Assembly: GCA_026545225.1 (NCBI GenBank)
Contig: CM048845.1
Span: forward strand, 117,679,033 to 117,743,032
Origin: Cornus controversa
Lineage: Eukaryota > Streptophyta > Magnoliopsida > Cornales > Cornaceae
DNA: 64,000 nt
Reading direction: 5' to 3'
This document shows, piece after piece, positions 34,769 to 47,700 of this stretch. Position 1 is the first letter of the stretch. Every line of letters begins with the position of its first letter. The position numbers and the translations under genes were made by a program. Below the pieces are notes generated by a model. It had not been told where the DNA came from. It saw nothing but the letters and a program-made list of their open reading frames with translations, and did not search any database.

Positions 34769-36560
34769 TGTCACACCCCCAAAATTTTGGGATGTAATTA
34801 AATAATAAAATAAAATAAAATTAAAATACAAACCTTAACCAACGAAATAAAACTCATATATATTAAAAATACCACATTGACTTCTAGCTTGCAAAGAAAT
34901 AAAATAAAGGTTTATGATAAGGAAAATAAATATTGTTATACTTGTGAAACAAAGTCTTCCACGCAAATACAATATTAAAAAGCAAGCAACGTGCTATTAA
35001 ACTCCTTAAGTAGAATCATGTCATCAAGTCAGTTCAGAAAATCCCTCCTTATTTCCGAATTCAACAGAACCTGAAAATTTTAGGGTGAGCAACTACCGCT
35101 CAGCAGGGAAACAACTCTAAGTCCATGACTACAATAAGATAAAACATTAATAACAAATATAAAAATATAACAAAATAAAACATCAATAATAAATATAAAA
35201 TTTGGAATTTGGCACTAGATACATTTGTGAATTACAAGTGATTCAACATATAAATTTGAAATCTAAGGAAGTCAAGAATAAAACAGGTAGTCCAATCCCA
35301 AGTTGTGACTCAATTTTAACTCATGACATTAATAAACAACTTTCGACATGTATACCACACACACCAGCGGACTCCCGATCATTCTCTCGGTGGATCATTG
35401 ACCCCTGATTATGTTCCAGAACAATTCTCGGCCTTTCAACCAGAGGGTTTTCTATCCCTCCTTATTTTCAGCTGGCTATACATATACAAGCACACATAAC
35501 AAACTCTTGAACAACTTCTCAACAACACAATAATCATGCAGCAACTATAAAAGAAATTCACAAGACATAATTATTTTTTTCCTCTTCCAATTTTTCATCG
35601 GTACACTGTCAATTAATGTTCACATCCTTAATTTCTAATTAAAAGAAAAATCTTTAAAACAAAAAATACCAAAACAATCATGTTATCAACCATGATCACA
35701 CGTGACTGGAGTAAGTATCACCAAAATGTATATTGGATTCTTATGTTCACACATGACTGGAGTAAGTACACGAAATTATTATGTTACACCATTTTTCCTT
35801 TTTAAAATGGGTTTATCGAAATCTACACATCGTACATTTATAAATATATACACAGACACATATATAAATATGAATAACTAATATTAGTACGGTAGTCATT
35901 CAAATAAGGAAGCAATAAACAATAAGAATCATATAAACGATAACCCATTTTCGTAAAGCCCATATATGTAAAATTGTGCATGAAACGACATGTATGAATT
36001 AAATAAAACAGAATACTTAAAGATTAATTCTATACCAAATATAAAATAACCAAAAGAAAACTCTTTCTATAATTTTATCGAATTTTATCTACAGACATAC
36101 ATAAATTGATAGTAAATTTTTCTACCTTTTATAAATAGTTTCCTTGAGTCTATTTTCCTGCTACGCATAAAAGTGCACCAATTTGTTAGTCCTTTCTTTT
36201 TTAATTCATCTATTAACCTCACTCTTCTATTTTTATGAGTGACAACATGAATTCCTTATATAGATAATTTTTGCAACTGACGCAGGAAATCAAAATATCA
36301 ATCATTTACCTTTGGAATTAACTTATAATTTAAACCTTTGGAAAATGAGAGGGTAAAGAATTCTAAAGTCATTATATTTATTCTAGTCTTTAACTTTATT
36401 AGGTAACTGACAACAACAAAACATGACCATCATTAACAACCAAATTTATCTTATGATGAAACAATCATATATATCTACATATAAATCTACACGTTTATTT
36501 CATACTAAAAAAATATATCTATCAAAATCTAATAATAATAAAGAAAATAATAAAAAATAT
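34769..36560 (-). mobile_element. Second gypsy-type LTR-like sequence
   Basis: On the minus strand it ends ATTTTGGGGGTGTGACA (plus-strand TGTCACACCCCC at 34769), the usual end of a plant gypsy LTR, and has the common GAGCGGTAGTTGCTCACCC phrase near 35085-35105. It adjoins the Tekay LTR at about 36560 without an obvious target duplication. No pol fragment is attached. Family and right boundary are uncertain. Confidence 0.5.
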
Positions 36561-38840
36561 TGGTCATCATAGTGAGTCCGTCCTTAAACCCTAATGAACT
36601 ATCTCAACTTTCAAATACTACGATAGCATAATCATATACACATAGTTGTACATATGTAATTATACATCAACTCAACTTAATAGACCCTACAAGTGACCAC
36701 AAATGCACACCCAAACCATACTCCTTCCAACAGACTAATTATGGATTATGATCCATCATAATAGATAGAGATTACGATGCATCGTAAATGTCTTGTAATA
36801 TCTTGTGAAAAGTGCATCTTTTCACTCACTTTCTTCAACATTTTGACGAGACATAGCAAATGAGATTACGATGTATTGTCGGATTACGATCCATCATAAT
36901 AGGGATTACGATGCATCGTAATCACTTGACTGCAATTCCTGTATAATTTTTAAGTGTCCACAATATATTCAATTCATGTCCAATTCCCATCCTCTAACAT
37001 GCATACATTCTTCTTGAAATATAAAACACCTAAAATATCCATAGCATGTATAACATGATCAAAACATAAATTTTTACATCTCCAAATGGATCATGTCCAT
37101 AGTTACATAAACATTAGGATTACAAAACCATCCTCCATACAATCATTCATTCTTTAAAAGTTGTGAACATGCCACATTTAGCTAATACATTTGAAGCTCA
37201 AAAATATAAAGATTTTCCAAATGTAATAGCAACATTTCTGGAATAATCTACATGACATAACCTAGCATGGACATCTATATACACAACTCAAAAGAACACC
37301 AAGAGTCTTACTCGAACACTTCTAAGCTTCGTCCTCCACCGGTATTTTATTTGAAAAATGATTGGGAGAAGGGGGTGAGCATATAACTAACCTAGTAGAG
37401 ATGATCCACCTGACTCAAGCAGTCATGTATGAATGCAAAGTAGAATCTCTATGCAACTACATGACATGTTTTAATATTTGTAAATCCAAGACATAATCAA
37501 CATTGGATAAATGAATGATATCACATATCTCAATTACACGTAATAAGTTTAACATGAAATACATTCACCATTAAACTCAATACCACGTATACTTTGAAAT
37601 CAAAACAACTGGAGACTTCTGATTATCACATCTATAGTAAGTGTCATTAAAGACCGCATACTCTGTTTACGCTTTACGGGTTGCTAACCCAACGGTAGCG
37701 ACATCCACTTGACCAAGTTTTTGTCATTTCACCCTAGGACTCCGGCCCTTCTTAATTCTTACACTTGTCCCAAAATCAACAATCACCACATAAGTGTACA
37801 TTTATCACAAATACACATAAAACTAAGATTATCACAAAACTCATTTTCAATGCATTATATTTATCAAGGTAATGCATATCAAGTTCAACTCAAGCATAAA
37901 ACGATGTAATTCCAATTCTCATAAATGAATCAATTACAATGAATTTTCAAGAAAAATCCCCTCAAAGCTTTTCACTCAATGCTTGGAGTCAAGTTTCATG
38001 CATACTTCTCAATGAACATAATAACTCACAATTAATATATAACATCATTCAACAATTTAAAAGTACATGATTTCTATTTAAAACATGTTAGAGAAATCAA
38101 ATACAAAGGATATATCAACCTCTACATACAAAACTCATGCAAAAGTTAGATGATGCAATTAAAGGACCTATAGAATCAAAGAAAAAAGGAATTCACACCC
38201 CTACCTCAATTCTCAAGCTTTTCTAGTCAAGTCCTAAAAATTCTATCTTTTCTAACTTCACCAAAGTGGACTTCGCTCGGTTCAAAACGTAGCCCTCACC
38301 AAGAAGAACAAATCATTTGTCCTCGGTATCTTCCAATTCAACCTCCAAAGCTTCCAAATCCAAGAAAGAGTAAAAGTAGATGAAGGAGAAGGGGAGAGGG
38401 AGGTATGGGCAGCTATTTTGTCTCCAAGAAATGGCTAAAATATCTGTCTCTAGATATTTATTGCCACCACGCCATAAAATGACCAAAATACCTCTAAGTC
38501 ACTTAACGTACTCTCCCGACCTCCATTTTTTATTTCGAAAGCGGATACGGCGTCGAAATCACTTCTTTAACTCATTTAACATTTCATTTAATCTAAAATC
38601 AAAAATAATATTTTCTCAAAAAAATTTTGGATTCCCGGGCCCACCCTTCCAGCGTCCTGGGCCCTGCCAGTTTGAAAATCTCAAATTTCACCAAACGCTC
38701 TAAAAACTTCCCCAAACCTCTAAACAAGTTTCCAAACATGTTTCACACATTTAAAATATGCATAAAATTATTTAAATTCCATTTATGACAAAAATAATGC
38801 ATAAAAAGAAAACCAGTTGAAATTGAATCCGGTCTCTACA
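36561..38840 (-). mobile_element. Tekay-type LTR, inverted copy
   Basis: Read on the minus strand it starts TGTAGAGACCGG at 38840 and follows the 21026 LTR through AAGAAGTGATTTCG (about 38560), the GATCATCTCTACTAGG region (about 37400) and the palindromes at 36770 and 36904, to a GTTCATTAGGGTTTAAGG segment near 36585. The terminal ~130 bases present at 26060-26196 are missing. No internal region is attached. Confidence 0.82.
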
Positions 38841-39649
38841 AACAAGCCTCACTGGTGAATGATGTGATTTTGCAATATTCGCATCGGATAAAAACCTTCA
38901 AAGGGGACATTGATGTTGAGAGTCAGAAGTCTATGTTGTGATGACCAGTGTTTCGTCGAAGATGGCAGTAGTAGTGGCATCACCGGTTGGTGGAGATGCG
39001 AGAAGACCCATTTTACTAGTGAGAAGGAGAAAAATAATAAATAAATAAAATATATATAATACATGGGCATAATGGTAAAATCACACACTACCGTTAGTTA
39101 TTTGGACGACTGCCACTAATAAGGGAGGTAGGTGGGATTACGAAACGTAGATAAGAGGTATGTGTTATTTCGACAAACCTTAGGAGATGTAGATGATATT
39201 TACTATTTAATTTGACAGAAACTCTTTTATTTTTAACAAACTCTACTAAAAAAGAGTTTTCATTAAACACCAACTCTTTTTTTATAGAACTATTTGAAAA
39301 CTCTTCAAAATACAACTAGTAGATAATTTACTATTTTAGTTATGAATCTCATAAATATACTTAACTTTTTTGTTTTAAGTATAGGTAATATTAAGTTTGA
39401 TCTTATTAGCCTTTAGTGCTGGCTAACCAAGCCCAAACAAAATAATGTTAACCAAATTGCATGCTAAATCTTGTCGACAACCATTACTCTAAAAGCTCTA
39501 ACAGATGGTTGTCATCATGATATCAAAGTCAAAGGTCTTGAGTTCAAACTTCATCGTCACCTTAATAATTAAAATTGAAACACGTGTTAGACCAAAAAAA
39601 GTCACACATGAGGGGCACGCTAAAAGATTTAAATATTAAAGTAAATAGA
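38841..39649. other. Intergenic, no gene seen
   Basis: Includes, at 39490-39600, a copy of the GATGGTTGTCATCATGATAT ... CTTGAGTTCAAAC repeat that also begins each PR-10 segment (27410 and 40450), possibly another tRNA-like short repeat. No reading frame stands out. Confidence 0.45.
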
Positions 39650-40396
39650 GCAAACTGCAAACCCCCCCCCCCCCCCCCACCCTATCTATTTCTCATTGGC
39701 AAAAAACAGCCAATGAAAACCACATGAGGCCCCTCACTATTTATTTTCAATTTTGTTTATTTAAAAGAAATTTTTTGTATCCCCTAATTTTGTAATATTA
39801 TTTTTTATTTGAGAAAAAAACATTGAATAACTTCTTAGAGGATAAATAAAATTTGTGTTCACTACTTCAAATAAATAAATCAATATTATAAAAGAAGGTC
39901 AAAAAGTGAGATAAAAAATATATTTTAAATTGCGATTAATATGAGATAAAATGATATAAAAATGAAATTACTCGAAAACCACCTATTTCTCATATTATAT
40001 ACAATTACAAATGATAAATGATAGAGTTTTTCAACATATACAAGTCCTCATATTTATCAAAATGTATGATTTTAATGGTATTATTGAAAATTAATAGCAT
40101 GGTCATTTAAAGAAAAAAAATAGAATTTATTAAAAAAATTCTATTATTAAGAGATTGACCCACTTGTACCTCAAATTCTCAAATAAAAAAATAATATTAC
40201 AAAATTAGAGGATAAATAAAATTTCTTTAAAGAAAAATAAAAGTGAGAATAAATAGATGAGGGGATTTTTTTTGTCATAATAACAACGTTCATGTGATTT
40301 TCATTAGTTGGAGGAGGTTTTTGCAAAAAAAAAATATAAATGAGGGGTGTTTTTTGCCATTGAAGAATACGTAAGGGTTTTTTTTTAGCAGTTTAC
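39650..40396. mobile_element. Foldback/MITE element with GCAAACTGCAAA ends
   Basis: The left part (GCAAACTGCAAACCCCCC, then GCCAATGAAAACCACATGAG) and the right part inverted (GTAAACTGCTAAAAAAAAAC, then TAATGAAAATCACATGAAC) are inverted repeats of about 120 bases. Segment B (26928-27326) retains only the interior and right end of the same element. A C-run of about 17 marks the left arm. Confidence 0.65.
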
Positions 40397-41026
40397 TCAA
40401 GTAAACATACTTAAGTTTTTAGAGTAGATGCAAATCTATCACAAACCAAAGCTCTAGTAGATAGTTGTCAACATGATATTAGAGTCAGAGATCTTGAGTT
40501 TAAACCTTATCGTCATCCAGATAATTAAAATTGAAATACGTGTTGGACCAAAATAAATATACTTTAAAATTTTAAAGTAGATGCAAATCTTCACAAACCA
40601 ATCCGTTTTTTTTTTTTGCGGTCATCTTCGCATGCAAGCATTTTACATGTGGTTTTAGATACTGGATTCATTATATCCTACTTTATTTTGAAGAAAATTT
40701 ATAGAACTCTTAATTATTTCAGATTTTCTCTATGTTTTAATTCTTTCCTTTCCTCTATTCTTTTTCCTTGCTTTTTATTTTTTTCCTTTAACTAAGAATC
40801 AATTATATAATTTTTCTTCGGTTATTTTTAGGGATGTAATCCTAGTAGACACTAATGAATTAAATGATCTCAAGCACTAGGTGGTTTCTTATCGGTAGGC
40901 TGTGTAATTTAAAAAGGATAAATTGTTAACATTTTTAAAAAACAAATTAAGCAACAAATAATTCTAAATTTGTTTAAACAATATTTATAGTTGTTAGAAT
41001 AATAATTTAATTTTATGAATGAGCTC

Positions 41027-41125
41027 TAGCTTAGATGGTATAAGCTCTTGAGTGTTTGAGTCCCGAAAGAGAAAAAAAAATAGCAAGTGTGTGTACATTT
41101 GCTTGAACTTTCGAAAAAAAAAATA
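41027..41125 (+). repeat. tRNA-like SINE candidate, segment C
   Basis: Counterpart of 15278-15376 and 27893-27990, with CTAGCTTAGATGG and GTGTTTGAGTCC blocks followed by an A-rich tail. Confidence 0.45.
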
Positions 41126-41615
41126 GTAATTTAATTAATCATTGATATCATAGCTTGAAAAATTTTTATAAATTAATTTTTAACCATATGCATTGGACGT
41201 GTACTTTTATACACTATAGATCTATACAATATTTATTAAAATGTACAAAGAGTTGTCAATACGTGTTTTTTGATCCTGTATTGTGCCAAATCACTGGCAT
41301 TGTTGTTTATGCATCTTTCTCCATCATCATTTGAACACTAATATAAATTCATCACAAACTACACAGTATTTATTTAGCAAAGATTGAGCTGTAGATATGA
41401 TTTTTCTCTCTTCAAAAACTCAATGTTATGACATATATATATGAACTGGAGAGATCATTCAAATCATGGCAATACCGCCAATGGAAAAAGAAATAAAAGA
41501 AAAGCCGAACAAGGATTTTGATGGAGAATTGTACCACATGCACATATGCAAGAGACGGTACAATACTCAACATCAACTCAAATAAATAATTAAAACAGAT
41601 GCAATTAATTTGTAT

Positions 41616-42361
41616 TTAAGCATAGAGATTAGGATTGGCCACAAGATAATTTTCCACATTCTTGTACATCTCCATAGCCTTATCTTTGCCAGCCTTGATG
41701 TCCCCTTCTTTAAGCTCGCTGCCTTCTTTTTGTGCTTTATAATGGGTTGTGGTCTTACAAATGCATCCAGAACTCGATGGTTCGAACTTAATCTCATAAG
41801 AAATGGAGGCGACATTTTTGCCCAACATATCACCCTCAAACACAGTGTACTTGATTTCATGATTGTTTTCGTCAAGGCTATCAATCCTGTGCTTCATGTA
41901 TTTGAATTGACTCCCTGCCAGCCAAAACAAAGTATAAAATATGTTTGTTACTTTGCTAATTAAATGTGTGTTTGTATATATATATATATATATATATATG
42001 ATAAGTAGTAATGATATTAACTAATTAATTTCCACTATTGCATGTGGACATGCATCAACGTGTAATACTCAACCAACATATATCTACGTATGTTAATTTT
42101 TGATAAAATAGTACTCCAATTGATAACATGGTTTTGAAAGTGATAAATTACTTAAGCTTACCATCACCAAAGTTAGTTTGTTTCACAGTGCCGGGACCTC
42201 CATTTCCTTCAAGAACTTCAATGTTTTTTAATAGATTGAGGTACAACTTTAGGGAGGAGGTTTTGAGAGTCAGTACACAAAGCCTTGAATAACCTTCCAG
42301 CGGGAACTGAAGAATTGAACTCATGCTTAAGAGTGGTGACATCACCGGCAGCTTTTGCCAT
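41616..42361 (-). pseudogene. PR-10/Bet v 1-family copy 3, +1 frameshift in exon 1
   Basis: Exon 1 is 42361-42162 (start [15 protein letters not shown]) and exon 2 is 41914-41616, with the same splice sites as copy 2. Exon 1 has six A residues (T-run at 42224-42229 on the plus strand) where copy 2 has four flanked by C and G, a net gain of one base. Translation from the ATG therefore stops two codons later, after PQSIKKH, before the glycine-rich loop. Downstream of the shift the frame is intact and resembles copy 2 closely ([14 protein letters not shown], then exon 2 to VANPNLYA). A sequencing or assembly error in the homopolymer is the alternative; if so, this would be a working 165-residue gene. 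Confidence 0.85.
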
Positions 42362-42477
42362 AATGGATAGATATATGGTAATAAAACAAGAAATTAAAGA
42401 CTAATTTGTTTTAAGGAGGAGGAGGAGGAGGAGATTTGTTTTGTTTTGTTTTGTTGAGCTCCATCATTGGTATACGA

Positions 42478-42485
42478 TTATTTAT
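42478..42485 (-). promoter_or_regulatory. TATA box of PR-10 copy 3
   Basis: TATAAATA at the same place relative to the ATG as in copy 2, within a conserved promoter block. Confidence 0.62.
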
Positions 42486-42875
42486 AGAGGTTGAGGCTTC
42501 TTGCTTCTACTGTATTGTATGCCATTTGTTTGCAGGATCCGGAAAAGCAGAAAAGGCAAAAAAATCCGGGTTCAACGGTTTAATATATATCCATTAAAGG
42601 CGCCACTTTTACGGAAGAACAGTTAATATTAGTCAAGTAATTGCATATTAATTGGAGTTAGAAAGAGAACAATGACAATGGATACGTGGTTGCAGTAGCA
42701 TTCCTCAATATATATACGTATATACACACACACATAATAATATTGGAAAATTAGATCCGAGTTACAAGCCAAGTGTTTGTATTTCCTAACAAATACATTA
42801 ATGGTCCCAATTGCCACTCTATCTAAACTGGGCTTCTAATTTGGCCATTCTGTAAACTTTTCTGAACTCATGTCA

Positions 42876-44300
42876 GCTTCTGTGCAGCACTTGGGTAACT
42901 CTGGTTTAATTGCAGTTTGCATGGCTTAGGGGGTTCTACTTCTACCTTATGGTTGGCTCTGCTTGTAAATTTTTCTTGGACCTTTGTATTTAAGATGGTG
43001 CTCTCTCTCTCTAGCTCTCTCACATTACAACACAACCATAACCAGACAGCTTTGTATTTAAGATGGTGCTCTCTCTCATATTAAAACACAACCAAAACCA
43101 GGCTGGTTATGGTAACTAACAATGATTCATTACACCATTAAATCAGCCTGGACCTCTAGCGAGGAAGCATTGCCATCAAGGATCACAATACGTACAGTTG
43201 TTTGGTGACTTTTAGAAGCTAGCTTCACTGTGAAATGGGAGGACCACCACAAAACAATTTCACATGGCAGTGTGCCAATAATTGTTTTCAACCTCCAACT
43301 GATCTCTACTCTTTACTCTATAATTCAATATTCCTTAACTTTATAAACTCTACCTAATCTTTACTATACAAGTACATAACTCAACACTCCTTATCTTTAC
43401 AAACTTATTTATAATTCAACACCGCGAGGTAATACTGAAGTTGTATTTAATGTTTTATTTGATTTTTTTTACAAATCTCAAAATACAATTTTAATTTAGT
43501 GATTTAATACGAAGAGCTCATAACTCTTGTCATGGGAGGACTCTAATGATAGTATTACTCTAAATAATAATAATAAAATAATGTTATCCAGATAGGCCAC
43601 AAATTAAAGTCATGAATGATTCGTATTTAACTCTAGAATTGAAACTGTTATTTAAAATATGCTGTGAAAAATCAAATACATTTATTTAATAAGTCTTTTA
43701 ATTCTATGTTTAAATACAAAATGATCATAGCTTTGGTTATTAGAATAAATTACTCATGACAAGAAACCAAATAGTAAATATTAAGTTAGTTTCAAGTTTC
43801 ACTTGTCTTTAGCTGAATCCCGGCAAAGAAACCAAAATTTCCCACCACAATCTTTTTGCCCTTACATTCCACTATTGGTATTAATCCAAATTTGTAATAA
43901 TCAAATGTATGGCTGGCCTTTTTCAATTGAAACACACTATTTTTTACTTACTTGATGTACTTTATAAGAAAAAATTTCAACTTCAGATCTTATCTTCACT
44001 TGAATTCAAACATAATGTGTGATTATTATGTTTTGTCTACTTTTTTCATTTTTAGCACCTCTCATTTGACCATCTTATCATCTAAAAGAAAGAAAAAGTG
44101 CAAAAGGACATGTCTAGTCACAAAATTTGACATGGAATAAAGAGTAAAGTGAAAAATAATAATAATACTATTAAAACAAATTATTTGCAAATTCTTACGT
44201 CACAGCTTGTAGAGAGAGCACTCATAAATCACAGCTTAACCTCATTGAAAATGCAGGTAATTAAAGTGGGACCCTCGAAATAACGCACCACTTTATTGGA
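42876..44300. other. Intergenic between PR-10 copy 3 and the receptor kinase
   Basis: No gene is seen. A 25-bp word around TTTGTATTTAAGATGGTGCT is repeated at about 42984 and 43051. The remainder is unique AT-rich DNA and includes the distal promoter of the receptor kinase. Confidence 0.5.
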
Positions 44301-44309
44301 ATTAATGGT

Positions 44310-44317
44310 TATAAATG
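44310..44317 (+). promoter_or_regulatory. Possible TATA box of the receptor kinase gene
   Basis: TATAAATG about 450 bases before the ATG would leave a long leader that contains a (GA)n tract (about 44537-44569). A long GA-rich 5' UTR is plausible for such genes, but a start site nearer the ATG cannot be excluded. Confidence 0.3.
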
Positions 44318-44538
44318 GGGCTGTGATGGCTCATGGTCACAGCCAACAAGGACAATGTGACTAGGGTTTTATCTTTTTGACAAAAAAATTTAAACCAGGT
44401 CAAATAATAAGATCACACAAGGGCTTCAATTCAATCATTCAACCCATATGAGGTTAAAAAGTGCCAACCCACAACTCTGTATGCCTGTTTGAAAACTGTT
44501 ATTTTCTTTCAAAGGCTTTTTGGGGAAGAGGAAACTTG

Positions 44539-44569
<31 letters not shown>

Positions 44570-44768
44570 TATGGGGAAGTGTTGTGTCATTTGTGGGTGT
44601 GTGACGCATGCGCACAGTGGCGCAACATATGGCCAACCCCTCCGTAGTAGTTCCCCCTGCCACGAACACTCCCAGTCCCAGGAGATCCCTGCTAACATAC
44701 GCTACCCCTGCGTAGCTCCTTAACCTCAACCCCACTCACCACTCATGACTAAACTGAGCTAGTTTCCA

Positions 44769-47700
44769 ATGCCACCATTAGTACTATCAATGGCGATGAT
44801 CGCTTTTCCCTTCCTTTTGCTATTCTTCACCCCCTTATCCTGTGCCCAACGCAGCGCCGAAACCCTGGCCGAGATCGAAGCCCTTGCCTCCTTCAAAATC
44901 AATCTCCACGATCCTCTTGGAGCCCTCAACGGCTGGGATTCGTCCACGCCGTCGGCTCCATGCGACTGGCGTGGCGTCACCTGCTACAACGGCAGAGTCG
45001 GAGAGCTTCACCTGCCTCGCCTCCAACTCGGCGGCCCACTCACGGCGCAAATCTCTAACCTGCGCATGTTGCGCAAGCTCAGCCTCCGCTCCAACTCCTT
45101 CAACGGTACAATCCCTTCTTCTCTCTTCAAATGCACTCTCTTGCATTCTCTTTACTTGCAATACAACTCATTCTCCGGCAACCTCCCGTCGGAAATATCT
45201 GCCCTCACTGCCCTTGAAATCCTAAACGTCGCCGGAAACCAACTCTCCGGTGAAGTCCCTGGCGATCTCCCTCGAAGTCTCCGCTACATTGATCTCTCGT
45301 CTAACTCGTTCTCCGGTAGCCTGCCGAGAAACTTCTCGGCCTTATTGGTGATCGAGCTGATCAATCTGTCGTACAATCAGTTCTCCGGCGAGATTCCGGC
45401 GAGCTTTGGTGAGCTCCAACAGCTCCAGTTCCTCTGGCTCGATTTCAACCGTTTGGAAGGGACATTGCCGTCGGCAATCGCGAACTGTTCTTCGCTGGTT
45501 CATTTCAGTGCCGAAGGTAACGGCATAGAAGGTGTAATCCCTGGAGCGATTGGTTCACTTCCAAAGCTTCAAGTGATATCTCTTTCACACAATAACCTCT
45601 CTGGTTCGATCCCCTCTTCGATGTTCTGCAACGTATCTGTGTATCCTCCGTCGATTCGGATTGTGCAGCTAGGGTTTAATGCGTTCACGCACATTGTCTC
45701 GCCCGAGACAGCGACGTGTTTTAGTGTTCTGCAAATTTTGAATCTTCAACAGAATCAGATAAACGGCGTGCTTCCTTTGTTGTTGACCAACATTTCCTCA
45801 TTAACAGTGCTTGATGTTTCGGGTAACTCGTTTTCGGGTACGATTCCAGCCGCAATCGGAAATTTATGGAGATTGGACGAATTAAAGATGGCGAATAATT
45901 CACTGAACGGTGTAGTTCCACCTGAGATTAAGAGATGCAGTGTTTTGCGAGTTCTTGATCTTGAAGGAAATCACTTTACCGGCGAAATTCCTGCATTTTT
46001 CAGTGAGATTAGAGGTTTGAAGATGTTGTCACTTGGTGGAAATCAATTCTCCGGTTCAATTTCTTCGAGTTTTGGTAATCTTACACAGCTCGAAACCCTG
46101 AATTTGAGGGATAATAGCTTGACTGGGGCATTGCCGGAGGAACTAATGGGATTGAGCAATCTGTCCACATTAAACCTAAGCGGTAACAAGTTTTCCGGCG
46201 GAGTTCCTATCAATGTTGGGAATTTAAGGCAGTTATCGGTTCTGAATATGAGCGGGAATGGGTTTTCGGGTACAATACCAGCAACTGTGGGAACTCTTTA
46301 CAGGCTAAGGACACTCGATTTGAGCAAACAGAATCTCTCCGGTGAGCTGCCATTTGATCTAGCTGGTTTGCCTAATTTGCAAGTGATTGCTTTGCAAGAA
46401 AATAAGTTATCTGGGGATGTTCCTGAAGGTTTGAGCAGCTTGTTGAGCTTGCGCTACTTGAACCTATCTTCCAATGCCTTTTCTGGTCACATTCCTTCCA
46501 CCTTTGGCTTCCTCAAGTCATTAGTTGTTCTCTCATTGTCTAGCAACCATATATCTGGCTCGATTCCTCCCGAGCTAGGCAATTGTTCTGATCTTGAAAT
46601 ACTGAATCTTCGTTCAAACTCTTTTAGTGGTCAAATTCCAAATGATCTCTCTCGACTCTCCCATTTGAATGAGCTTGATTTGGGTAAGAACAATTTAACG
46701 GGTGAAATCCCAGAAGAAATTTCAAAATGCTCGTCGCTGACCTATCTTATTTTAGATTCGAATCATCTTTCAGGCAGAATACCAGATTCATTGTCCAATT
46801 TGTCAGACCTCACGACCTTGGACCTCTCTGCCAACAACTTGAGTGGGGAGATTCCAGCAAATCTCACACACATCTCTACCCTAGTGAACTTCAATGTGTC
46901 ACAAAATAACCTCGAGGGTGAGATTCCGTTGATTTTGGGTTCTAGATTCAACAATCCTTCGCAGTTTTCAGGTAATCGTGGTTTATGTGGGAAGCCATTG
47001 GACAGGAAATGTGAGGAGATGAATAATGGTGGTAGGAGGAAGAGGCTAATTCTGTTGATTGCATTGGCTGCTGGTGGAGCTTGCCTCATGTCATTATTTT
47101 GTTGGTTCTACATTTTCAGTCTCCTTAGGTGGCGCAAGAGGCTCAAAGAAGCGGCTGCCGGAGAGAAAAAACCGAGTCCGAGGAGTTCAGCAGCAAGTGC
47201 AGGTCGTGGCAGTGTCGATAATGGGGGTCCGAAGCTTGTTATGTTCAATAACAAAATTACACTCGCAGAAACAACAGAAGCAACAAGGCAATTCGATGAG
47301 GAAAATGTGCTTGGCAGAACTAGATATGGGTTGGTTTTCAAGGCTTCCTACAATGATGGAATGGTGCTCTCAATCCGTAGACTCCCTGATGGATTACTCG
47401 ACGAAAACATGTTCAGAAAAGAAGCTGAATCACTTGGGAGAGTGAAGCACCGCAACCTAACCGTCCTTCGCGGCTACTACGCCGGCGCACCTGACCTCAG
47501 GCTCTTAGTCTACGACTACATGCCGAATGGAAACCTCGCAACACTCCTCCAAGAAGCATCTCACCAAGATGGTCATGTCCTCAATTGGGCAATGCGTCAC
47601 CTAATTGCACTAGGAATCGCTCGTGGCCTCGCCTTCCTGCACACAGCCACAATGGTTCACGGAGACGTCAAGCCCCAAAACGTCCTATTTGATGCCGATT

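Larger units (their letters stand above)
40003..42875 (-). repeat. Duplicated PR-10 segment C
   Basis: Collinear partner of 26928-29885, with PR-10 copy 3 inside. Similarity fades after about 42875, where GTAAACTTTTCTGAACTCAT is the last clear shared word. Confidence 0.88.

Noticed and set aside
38380..38703. 107-codon plus-strand frame
   Set aside because: Antisense to the inverted Tekay LTR; not conserved in the other LTR copy.
41610..41963. 117-codon plus-strand frame over PR-10 copy 3
   Set aside because: Shadow of PR-10 exon 2 on the opposite strand.
44842..45225. 127-codon frame in another phase of the receptor kinase, and other frames opposite it
   Set aside because: Overlaps of the high-GC receptor kinase coding sequence; the main frame carries all recognised motifs.
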